Source: Ascidia mentula
Lineage: Eukaryota; Chordata; Ascidiacea; Phlebobranchia; Ascidiidae
DNA length: 64,000 nucleotides
Reading direction: 5' to 3'
NCBI GenBank assembly: GCA_947561715.1
Contig: OX387204.1
Span: forward strand, 2,175,001 to 2,239,000
Position 1 is the first letter of the stretch, and every line of letters starts with the position of its first letter. This document shows positions 24,001-36,000 of the stretch, one piece after another. The notes beneath the pieces were generated by a model. The model was not told the DNA's origin. It was given only the letters and a program-made list of their open reading frames with translations, and searched no databases. Position numbers and translations under genes: made by a program.

Positions 24001-27000
24001 ATTCACTACAGGTGGCGCAAGGAGCAATATCAGTCACATGAGTGAGTATTTCGAATCAGTGTGATTATGCCAGATCATGCCAACATTGTAGCAAGCAGGG
24101 AGTGTTTGTACATTCAGCCTTTATGTCTGAATAGTGCTGAGGATCTTAACATAAGCAAAGGAAATACAGTGCAATGTATATTAGCCGTTAGAAACTAAGG
24201 ATAGAATTGCAGATGGGTGCAGTCAGTAGAGTAAGCTGTCCGTTACTGTAACAGGGAAAAGATAGCATAGGAAAAGTGAAGCAATATGGCAACAAACAAA
24301 CAGTGCAATCATTTTGCTTTTCGCTAAAGCTGCCGTTTTCATTAAACATTGGTGTTCATTTAATTTCATGCAATTATGTTTCAAGCAACATTACTTCGGT
24401 GGCTTTCTAATTGCTATTGTTCTCATTGTCCATGTTTCAAGTTGAAATATCAATGCTTAATCCATTTTTGTGTTTAAAAGGATGCAAGTAGTGGGTAACC
24501 TATGGAAATCATTGTCCCGAAATGCTTTAATGCGATATAAAAGATCTCATTAAACTGCGAAGAAGAAAACAAATTAATTTATTGTTTTAATATATATACA
24601 TTGAATATTTTATCGAATGCTTCAACTTAAATCATTTCACAATGCTTTAAACTCACATCGTTTCATGTTTCCCTTTTCTAATAAAAATCTAATCTCCAGC
24701 CCCCGCTCCGGAGGACATCCGGAACCTCGGCAAAGAGCTCGTCGACGTCACAGTGGCGGTTTATGACGTGTTAACCACCCAGCTTTTACCCACGCCCGCG
24801 AAGTCTCATTACACTTTCAACTTAAGAGATCTCTCCAAGGTTTTCCAGGGAATGCTGATGATGGAAGTGACGAAAATCGATGTGAGTCCGAAGGTCGTGG
24901 ATTCAAATCCCACCGAGGGCCAAGGCCTAAGTTGGAAGCATAGGCAAATAATACATGTTGCTGTAACCCCCATTACTTAAACCTTGTTATATATTTAGTT
25001 TGCAATGGCACACCAACATTGTTAAAATTGTTAAAGCCACGCGTTCTAACGTTGTTTATATATCATCAAATTATTAAACGTGCCGTATCAGTCTATATAT
25101 GTGTACAAGCTTAAATTTAGCTTGTATATATATCATCAGGAAACCTTAAATCGAAATGATTTGTAACATTGCTTTTCTGTGTTGATCGGCAAAGTAATTT
25201 TGATACAATTTTTAATCCAAGTCGAGGGAAATGCTGATGAGGCTCTGGTATCACGAGAGCTGCAGAGTCTTCCAGGATCGTCTTGTCAGTCCGGAGGATC
25301 GTAACTGGTTTTCGGAACAACTTGAAACAAACATTAAAGACAGGTTTAAGGTAAAACATGCGACCCAATATTGTCTGTTTTTGTGTTACAATAGCCTTCG
25401 TAGAAGTGCACTTGTTTGTGTGTTAGTTTGTGTGTTACTCTTATCACCGAAGGTTTGTAGAAAACTGTTCTTGAAAAATAAATTCTGCCACCAGAGTTGT
25501 TACACAATTGTAGGGCAGTTTTACAGAGGCCGGCTAATTTAGCCCTCGCTGCGGACCAAACTCTGCAAGGTCTCAGAGGGGGCGTAGTATTTTTTCACTA
25601 ACTAGTTGTTTCACGGTTTGTAACATTGTTGAACTTTGTAAATTCGGGTCGTTATATTTAAATTATGTCCTTATTTTGTTGAGAGAATGCGGGTCGTAGT
25701 TTGCCGAATCCTGGTTTAGAAGAAGCGGTGGTTTGTGAGATTAACGATAGTTGTAAACCTTTTTTTTTCTGATACGAAAAATCAGTTGTATACATTGAAA
25801 TGAAAACGTATTTTGGCTTGGAATAAAGGCAACTAACGCCGTTGTAAAAACAGAAACCCTGACACATGTTTTGTATTTCAGCTGGAAATAGACGATGTGA
25901 TTCCGACCCGACCAGTTCTTTTCGGCGACTTTTTGAATCCGAGTTCGGACACGAAACTTTACAACTACATTGACAACTATGAAAAGGTCAGAAGTTCATG
26001 GTCGACTTTTCAGATTTTCCGGAATTTGTCGAAATCGCGTTTCAGTGAAACCGACAGTTTGAAATATTTATCATTATTTTTTGTTTACTGTAAATTAGTT
26101 GCGCCTTTTTGAAATCTCTTTACCCTATACGTTTAAGTTAAACATTGGCACAAGTGTTAATGCGTAGGCAGACCAATATAGTAGCGCAAACCTAGCCATG
26201 GCGGTAACACGGCAAAAAATAACTTAAACCAACTTTTGAGACGAACAAACTCCTAAAAAATTTAAACCTAAGTTTTTATTCTCTTACAGATGGTTGGGAT
26301 CATTGAGGAGTTCCTGGAAGATTACAACCAGGTGAACACAGCCCAGATGAAGTTGGTCCTCTTCGTGGATGCCGTGCAACATGTGTGCAGGATCTCCAGG
26401 ATCATCCGGCAACCTCTTGGCAACGCTCTTCTTCTTGGAGTCGGAGGAAGCGGAAGACAGAGTTTGTCACGCCTCGCTACACACATGTATGTTAAAGGGG
26501 AACTGCAAAATATTGTTATTATCATCACTGGGGGTAAATTAATTTGACGGATTGCTCCCGACTTTGACCGCCAGAGTTCAGTCTCCCAATATCGATTATT
26601 TGGTCATCACAGCCGTATCCAGATTAACTTTTACGCAAACAGATAAAAAGATGCACTTTTATTGATAAGTTTTCCTTTAATTGATATTTTACACAAGTTA
26701 CGGAATAAACAACAAGTGTGATTTTCACTCAGGGCGGACTACGAGCTTTTCCAAATCGAACTTGCCAAGAACTACGGTGTTGCCGAATGGAGGGAGGATA
26801 TCAAACGTTGTATGTTGAAAGCTGGGTTGCAAAGTCAACCCATCTCTTTCCTGTTCAGCGACACACAGATCAAAAGTGAAAGTTTCTTGGAGGTACAGCT
26901 TTGTTGTGAAGGTTGTTTGAAACGTATATGAATTTGTATGAACCTATATAGCCCCAGTTATAGGATTTGTGAAGAGACTAATTAACTCTTATTTATTTTA

Positions 27001-30000
27001 TTGTGGTTTTATGTTGCATTAACAAATGAAATACAATTAACTCAAAGTAAACTATTGTAGCTGTTTTTGGACGATTTCTGTGGCGATTTTAATGAATAAT
27101 ACTCATTTTACATTTGCCCGACCGATATATTTACCCAGTTATAATCCCATGCAACCCAATCACGCATAATCCCTACAGACAAAAAAATCCCTACGACAAA
27201 AATACAAAAATACTTACAGGACCTGAACAACATTCTCAACTCCGGGGATGTACCGAACATTTACGCGCTCGACGACCTTGACAATATTTTCGGAGCCATG
27301 AAACCGATAGTAATGGATCAGGGTCTTCCCCCGACCAAATCCAATCTGTTCAACGCCTTCACCAAGCGCGTTCGCTCGAACATGCACTCGATCGTGTGTA
27401 TGAGGTTGGTTCATAAACTCCGTATACAAGGGTTGCACGCGGTAAACGTTTAGCATTTGAGAAAAATAATATTTTTTTGATAGGTCGCTAACACTTTTTG
27501 TGAAGTAAAGTTTGTTTTTACATTTCGAGTATATTTGAAACAAAATATTTTTTTTCTTTTTTCTCTATGCTACATACAAATCTGTACGACGTAAATTTAA
27601 CGGTAATTTGTAAATAAATTCCCAAAAGAATAAAAAAATACTCTTGAGAACTCTAAAAACAGTGATAACTATTACTGCATTCTCCCACAAAAATATTACG
27701 AGCAATGAGAGTTTCACATAAATATCTCAACATTTGTCTCTTAACAGTCCCATCGGTGAAATCTTCCGCGCTCGATTGCGAATGTTCCCTTCCTTGATCA
27801 CGTGTTGTACCATCGACTGGTTTAGTGAGTGGCCAGATGAGGCGCTACAGAGCGTGGCAACGATGTTCCTGAACGAGATCACGGACATCGATACTTCGGA
27901 TGTGGATTTGATGAAAGGTCCGCTTGTTATGCTAAAGTTCAAAATTGGCACAAGTGTTAATGCGTAGGCAGACCAATATAGTAGCGCAAACCTAGCCATG
28001 GCGGTGACACGGCAAAAAATAACTTAATATAGTTCTTTACGTCATAAGTACGTCATAAGTCTCATCCCTAAATACAATTCGCAGGTATGGTTGATATATG
28101 CGTCACCATGCACCAGTCCGTGGCACAAACCTCCAAGCGATTTCTCGCCGAACTTTCACGTCACAACTACGTCACGCCCACGTCATACCTCGAGCTGATG
28201 GGTATATTTAGCAAGCTGATCGGGATGAAGATTAAAGAGCTCACGACCAACAGGAACCGAATGAAGATTGGTTTGGACAAGGTATCTGTTGTGGTGTTTC
28301 CCCTAATGTAAAAGCACTACAGCTTTTTAAACAAACTAAACAAACCCATTTCGTCATTTCCGGTTTGTAAATCGCTTGCAAACTTTGATACAAAAGCTTC
28401 GGCGACTCTTTGGTGTTTTGTCAACGACGGTAACAACCGAATATTTCTCGTTTTAGTTGCTTCGTACTGCTGATGACGTAGCAAAGATGCAAGAAGAATT
28501 GGAGACGATGCGCCCTCTACTGGAGGAAGCCGCCCAAGAAACAGCGACCACAATGGAACAAATCGCCAGAGACACGGTAAATAAATCGACTCAATTTCAC
28601 TAATCGGCTGTTATGGCTTTTGCATTACGCTGGTAATTTAAATTTCGAACTAGACTTGTATACTGTTGGTGTATTGAAAGTACTATAAACGTCGGGCGTA
28701 TATATTCAGAAATACTTGTTTAGTAGCAAACTAAGGATTTATGATAACAACCTACATTATTTAAAACACAAATCGAACCCTGCGTCGCAGATCGTTGCCA
28801 AGGAAACGGAGAAGGTCGTTAGCAAACAAGAAGCAGAGGCGACCATTCAAGCCGAGAAAGCCCAAGCGATCGCCAGCGACGCACAGCGAGATTTGGACGA
28901 AGCTTTGCCCGCTCTGGAAGCCGCTCTCGCCAGTCTGAAGTCACTGAACAAGAATGACGTCACTGAGGTTCGAACCTGTAATTGTATTGGCGAGTCGTGA
29001 AGACCAGGGGTGTTAAATTCATGTAGTGCTGCAGGTCTTATTAACCTGTCCAGATTTTTCGCGGGCCAGACAACTTATGACTATAAATATGTTATTCTCT
29101 GGTCTTAATGCAAGCGTAAAATTAACGTGTCACGGGCTTATTTACTATAAATATGATATGGCGGTCGTGTTTATAGTAAATAAGTAATTATAGTAATTTC
29201 GTAATTTTACGTCAGGACAAGAAGTTGCTCAATTTTTTGAGTCAAGATATGAGTTAGAAGTATGAGGCGATTTCAGCACTTCTCTCTTCCAAACGAAATA
29301 TTTTACCTCGTTCCGAAAAAAATTAAATAATTCTACGTAATTTAACTGAAACCCAAACAACAAAGGTTTTGACGTAAACCATAAATTTATCCAATCTTCG
29401 GCGTTGTACATTGAGTTGTTGCCGTTACAGGTTCGTGCCATGATGCGACCACCGGCCGGAGTAAGACTGGTGATAGAAGCAGTTTGTATCATGCAAAGTG
29501 TGAAGCCGAAGAAAGTTGCCGGAGAGAAGATTGGCACAAAAGTGGATGATTACTGGGAACCTGGCAAAGCGCTTCTCCAAGATCCTGGGAAAGTGAGTCC
29601 GCCCTTTAAGCTTAACCACTTAAACCCTTAAACTGGAGTCATTTTTAAAAAGATTTACTTTAGAGGGATAAAACCTAGAACAATTTTTTATGACATCCCA
29701 AAACCCTGACGTCATAACTGTTTTGCAGATTGCATATTTTTCAAATATGAACACCATATGAATAAATGGTTTGCTATTTAATAAGACAAACGACTTTTTT
29801 ACGTCGCAAATGCTAAACCCAATTTATAATTAAGCCACGCATGTCGTGAAAAGCCACCTATCTTCCGTTGGGTGACAGCACAACCATTTATTATTTTTCT
29901 GTAGTTTCTGGAGTCGCTTTTCAAATACGACAAAGACAATATTGCCGACTCCGTGATCCAGAAGATCCAACCTTATATTGAAAACGACGACTTCATGCCG

Positions 30001-33000
30001 GCAGCCATAGCTAAAGTATCCAAAGCTTGTACCTCGATTTGCCAGTGGGCGCGGGCCATGCACAAGTAAGTTGGAGGGCGAAATAATCGGAAATTTTTCT
30101 CGCCTGGCTTCTGGTTCGTATGTAGGTCGTATGTAGGTTTACTTCTTAATATGTTTTGTAAGGTTGTGAAGATTTGTGGTCAAAAATATTGCGATTTTAT
30201 GTGCAAAAAAAAGCCACAATATTTGAAAGATTTCCAATATTGCGGTTTTATTTGTTTAAACACTGCTGACCAAAATAATTGCTTAATTCATTACTCAAGG
30301 ATGACAATCTTTCCCACAGAAGTGTTTAATCGAACGCATGTACTGAGATTGTTTTTGTGTCTTCAGATACCACTTTGTGGCGAAGGGAGTGGCACCGAAG
30401 CGAGCTGCGTTGGCAGAAGCACAATCAGAACTCGCGTCTACGCAAAAGATTCTCGACGAAGCCAAAGCGAAATTGGACGAAGTTAAACAGGGAATAGAGA
30501 CACTGCAGGAGAAATACACGCTCTGTAATTAAAACTGTTCTATTCCTAAATCAGTATTAGCTTAATATTATCATTGTTTCTTACACGTTAACTACATGAC
30601 TTTTTATAACTTGTAACAACCAAAAATAGTGAAGGTTGTGTTGTGCAGTTCGTCAACATCACAACTAGTTTTTTACCCAAAAAATGCTTATCCGTAATCT
30701 GATAGCTTTTTACAGCACCAGTTTTGTTTTAAAGCTACTTACAAACGAACTATGCACACAAAGCACCAGCATCCGAAGTCTATGGTTAAAATCCCATTTT
30801 TTCAATATTTGAAGTCATTTATAAACAAACTATTATCACAAATTGCGATACTCGTCACGCGAAACCACTTCTGCAAAATGCTTAAAGTCATTGCTGGTCT
30901 TTACATTGGATTTTGGCCGAAAAAGTAGTCGAAGTTGGCATTACATCAATGTTTACGACCAGGTGTGAACAAGAAGGAAGAACTCGAGAACAAATGTCGA
31001 CTCTGCGAGGAGCGCTTGGTTCGCGCAGACAAACTCATCAACGGCCTCGCAGACGAGAAGATCCGTTGGCACGACACAGTGACGTCACTCGATCACATGA
31101 TCGCCAACATCATCGGTGACGTCATGGTTTCGGCCGGTTTCGTAGCTTACCTCGGCGCGTTTACGGTGAGTTTAAAAGTGTTTAAATCATTCTTTTGGTG
31201 AAACGAGTTTGCATGCGTTGTTCTTGTGAAAAACGTCCGAAAGTACGGGAGGGAAAGAGTACCCAATAAAACTACCACAAAGTGAAAAATTATGTTTCCG
31301 CTATTTTTGAAAGCTAGTTCAGTGCTATAGTCACCAACTGCACTGAGAAAACCTTACAGGTCGAAGCACTACTCTCTGCAGCTTAATGATTATTATGGCT
31401 CTTTTCCTTCTAAAAGTGTTTCACACGATAAAAATTTTAGTTAACTTTTTCGCCGTCTTTTTTTAATTCCAATCCGTTTCATCCGCAGGGAAATTACCGT
31501 TCTGATTTGCTCGGTGAGTGGAAAAGTCACTTGGATGATTGCAAAGTTCCGCGTACAGAGTCTCCCACCCTCGTCAGCACACTCGGAGATCCAGTTAAAA
31601 TAAGGAATTGGCAGATCTTTGGTTTACCAAGGGACAATCTGAGTGTGGAGAATGGTGTAATTGTACAGTACTCGCAAAGGTGGTCACTCTTCATCGACCC
31701 TCAAGGCCAGGTATGACCACAGGCTGAAAACATACTTAAAAAATTTGGGAGCTTTTTTAGCTTTCTTTTAAAGGCATTGTTGAGGGGTTTTTTTAATTTT
31801 TGTTAAAGCATGATATTTTTCTTAGGGTACCTTTGTCATCCCAAGGGCTCTTAGCGCACAGGGAACATTATGTACTGTAACATAAAAAACGTTTTTTTCA
31901 AAACCAAACAAATTTTACGCTGCAAATTTTTTGCCTCGAATAGTGAATGCAGTCGCTTGGAGATAGTGTTATGACAATAATCGTTTATGTGGCCGTACAT
32001 GCGGCTTTAAAACACTGTAACTTAGAGGCAACTGGAAAACATAAAGGTTAAAAGAAAATAGTACATCACGTTTAGATAAGAATAAGACACTAGACTGTAA
32101 AAGAACACGTGCGCGGTAGCACACAGTTAATTACGCAAGCGTAGAGCGCGCAAGGCTCGGGGCAACTTGCGTACCGCCGTTGGCACATGCCTTTAAACAC
32201 AAGTCTTGTCCTAATTTCAAAACAAGGCTCCTCATTTAAACTACTTCTTGTGGCATTCTTTATCGAACTTACGTTTCTATGCAGGCGAACAAGTGGGTGA
32301 AAAGCATGGAGAAAGACAACGGTTTGGATGCGATCAAACTTACAGACAGGGATTTCCTGAGAAGTTTGGAGAACGCGGTCAGATTTGGAAAACCAATGAT
32401 TCTAGAAAACGTCTTAGAGGAATTGGATCCGGCTCTGGAACCGATTCTGCTCAAACAGGTAATTTTAAACTTCTTTTGATTGGTTTGCAAAGGCTTTTGG
32501 CATGACTTATTTCGGAAGATGTTCGCTTACATTCGATTGAAGTTAATGTATGACAGAATAAAACGGAAGTAATAGTTGCTAATCAACAGCTTTTGGTTGA
32601 AATACTAGTTTTATTAGTGTATTGTTTACTATTCCTTTACTTTGCGAACTTACCGTGGTAATAAGTTTTGCTTCGCCATCTTTTCTTGAATGACAAGCAG
32701 TTTGTCACACAAAATACCTGTTTTACATTCGGACGTATTTCTAAAGTTAGCTACGGTTTTTGTCAAACAATCTACATTTAAACGTTTCTCCCAGTAATTG
32801 TGTTGATATATTTTTGGTGCCAAGATGTTTTTTTTTATCTATTTACAATATGTTTATGTAATTGCCTCTTTTTTTGTTTTCGTCAGACTTTCAAACAACA
32901 AGGAGGTCTTGTGATTAAACTCGGTGACGCAGTCATTCCTTACCACGATGACTTCAAGCTTTACATAACCACCAAACTACCCAACCCCCATTACACACCA

Positions 33001-36000
33001 GAAGTTGCCGTGAAAGTCACAATCGTTAACTTCACACTGGAACCGAGGTGTGGCGTCTTAGATTTACCAACAGACTTTTCAAAAAAATTATCTTTAAAGC
33101 TTCAATAAATTATCAAAAACCATTGTCTGCACAATGGCATATACGCACTTATCAAACAAACTACAGTCTTAACGAATGCATTTGTATATTTTATATATTT
33201 TCAATAACCAGTTACATGGTTATGGATTACACGTTTGCCTCAAGTATCCATAACTATTTTTTTTATACTGTGTTCGTATACTAACGAATTACCCATAGTT
33301 TCCAATACCTCTGTTTTCTGTTTAATTCCATACTTTAACTAATGTGCACGTACAAAATAACACGCAATTTTTCAATATCTCAGTGGACTGGAAGATCAGT
33401 TGCTCGGACGCGTGGTGGCAGAAGAGAGACCTGATTTGGAGGAGGCGAAGAACCAACTGATCGTCACCAACGCCAAAATGAAGGGAGAACTCAAGGAGAT
33501 CGAAGATCAGATCTTGTACCGACTGAGCGCCACGGAAGGAAACCCGGTGGACAATGTCGAACTTATCGAGATTCTGGAACAATCGAAAGTGAAAGCAGGG
33601 GAGATTAAGGTTGGTTATGGCAAAACTGTTGTTGCTGGCCAATGGCCGAAATCCAAGTGAAAACGTCAAGGAAAATTTAAACAATTCTAAGATGTTTGCT
33701 GTCTTGACATCACAGCGCTGGTTTTAATTTATTTCTACTCAGGCACGAATCTAAGCAACAAATTTAATTTCCCATTTTGCTTACGTCGACCTACCGTAGC
33801 GCGTGGGGTTTTACCAAATTTACCAACGAAAACGCCTAAATACAAAATTCATGAAGGCTGTTCTGGAAGCTTTCTCTCAATTTAAACAGTTATTTTAGCG
33901 CCAAAAAAGGAACACGTAGCTAACTTAGCAACTTTTCAGGCCAAAGTGGTGATCGCCGAACAAACAGAGAAGGACATTGACGTCACACGGTCCCAGTACA
34001 TTCCTGTGGCGGTTCGAACTCAGATTCTCTTTTTCTGTGTATCTGATCTGGCGAACATCGACCCCATGTACCAATACTCACTGGAATGGTTCGTCGGCAT
34101 CTTCCTCAACAGTATTGCGAATGCTGAACGCGCAGGTCAGATTCAACATCACAAAGTTTTTGTGGCTTTAATCTAGGTTTGCTGCAATGTCTTAGATGCA
34201 ATGCCGTGGTTACCATACCTTGGCTTCAAAGCCCTTTTGTCTGCAATGCCTTGCCTAGGATACCTTTGCTACAATGCCTTGCGTAGATGCAATACCTTAG
34301 CCACGATGCCTTGCCTACAGTACCTTGGCAACGATACCTTGGCTGGAATGCCAGTGGATTTGATTTTTTGTCTGTGTATTTTTTTACTCGCAGAACTGAT
34401 CGTTTCCTCCTTTTCCAACAGATACGATCGAAAAACGTATCGTGAACATCAACGAGTACAACACATTCAGTTTGTATTCCAACGTCTGTCGATCCTTGTT
34501 CGAGCGCCACAAGCTTATGTTCGCCTTCCTGCTCTGCGTAAGTCAAAACTCAAGTAAAACTGAAACGCTCCACACGCCAATGTGTAGTTTGGTGAACATA
34601 CTTCACAAACTTTTAAACCACTTTTTAATCATATGATAAGCAATGTGGAGCCAATAATATGAATTTGTGTATAAGCTGCAGACAGATGGCCACTGTTTCG
34701 ACCTAAAAGGTCTCATCAGTGCAGCTGGTGTGACTGTCAGACGACTTTGCTGACCAAACGGCCAAGCTGCACTGATGAGACCTTTTAGGTCGAAACAGTG
34801 GCCATCTGTCTGCAGCTTATACACAAACACTTTTTAATCCTTTTTTGAAATGCCTCCGTGGTTGTATGTTGAATGGATTTATCCCTACAGACCTACAGTA
34901 CTTCACTTTTTAAACCTACTTTGAAGAGAGATGACAAGGCTTCGAAACGACTTATAGTCTTATAAAGCTCATTAGGTTAATCCACTGTTTTCACAACGGT
35001 TCATACTTTGCGCCCACAGATCCGCATCCAAATGAACGAAAATAAAATTGATCCGGACGAATGGAGGTGGCTGTTGGCGGGGGGGACCACCGTACCCGAG
35101 AAGCTACCAAACCCTTCCCCTGATTGGATTTCCGATCGTTCGTGGGGCGACATCCTCATGTTGGCTGCTTTGGTGAGTTTTTTTATTTTTAGTCCAATTT
35201 TCTATCTTTCAACCCAACTAGAAAAAGGAAATAGTTTTCAGCAGTAGTTCTTAAATATATGTGTTAGGTAAATGCGGCATTGCTCAGACCAAATAAGAAC
35301 TTACGACGTATTTCGACATTTTCGGAACGTTCCGAAAACAAACAAATAAACATGGACATTACAAGTTTGCACTTGCCCACACATAAAGGACAGATCCGTC
35401 GGTCCATACCAACCTACACCGAATGATTCCTGTAATAATCCATGGCATTTACTCTTGTGACGCTTCTGTATTTCAACTCATGCAGCCAAAGTTCGCCACC
35501 TTCGCACGTGACTTCAAAGATGACGTGGACGGATTTAAACATATTTTCGATTCTATGGAACCCCACAGAGAGAAGATGCCGGGTCAGTGGGCAGATAAGA
35601 TTGACGACTTCCAGAGGATTATCGTTCTCCGTTGCCTCCGCGCTGACGTGGTGAGTGACGTCATGTGTTAATGACGTATTGCAATATTCAATCCACTTAA
35701 AATTATTGTCGTTTTCATAATTTGCATAACTTCCCAACTTTTACTTTATAAATTTCTGCACCAGTAAAATATTTTTGTGAATGTTATTATGTTTGCTAAA
35801 AGTTTAATAAATAAACACCAATCAAATTCCCAAAGAAATTGTGAAACGCAAATTCTCAAAATGTTTGTGTTTATTCCCCAGGTGACCAACGCGATGCAAG
35901 ATTACGTCGCCCAGTACATGGGTCAGCGCTTCATCGAACCTCAAGCCAGCGACCTTTCGACAGTGTTCAAGGAATCGTCCCCGGTGACTCCCCTCATATT

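Larger units (their letters stand above)
34632..34827. mobile_element. Inverted-repeat element carrying two hammerhead ribozymes
   Basis: Arms 34664-34726 and 34765-34827 are perfect 63-bp inverted copies around a 38-base spacer, in the intron between DNAH1 exons 50 and 51. A left tail (34632-34663) containing GCCAATAATATGAATT recurs, inverted, next to the related copy at 58325-58567. The spacer shares GGTGTGACT and CCAAACGGCCA with that copy. The shared parts define a repeat family, probably mobilised as RNA or as a MITE. No protein is encoded. Confidence 0.75.

Noticed and set aside
24882..24960. SINE starting at the donor of DNAH1 exon 31
   Set aside because: A B-box-like GGATTCAAATCCC is visible, but there is no A box upstream (the exon lies there); too little to call an element.
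25080..25140. Hammerhead motif around the TCATCAG at 25127 (minus strand)
   Set aside because: CTGATGA is present on the minus strand, but it is not followed by a stem II hairpin and GAAA.
32110..32200. GC-rich tRNA- or ncRNA-like stretch in a DNAH1 intron
   Set aside because: Some short inverted words (GCAAG/CTTGC), but no A/B boxes and no consistent fold.
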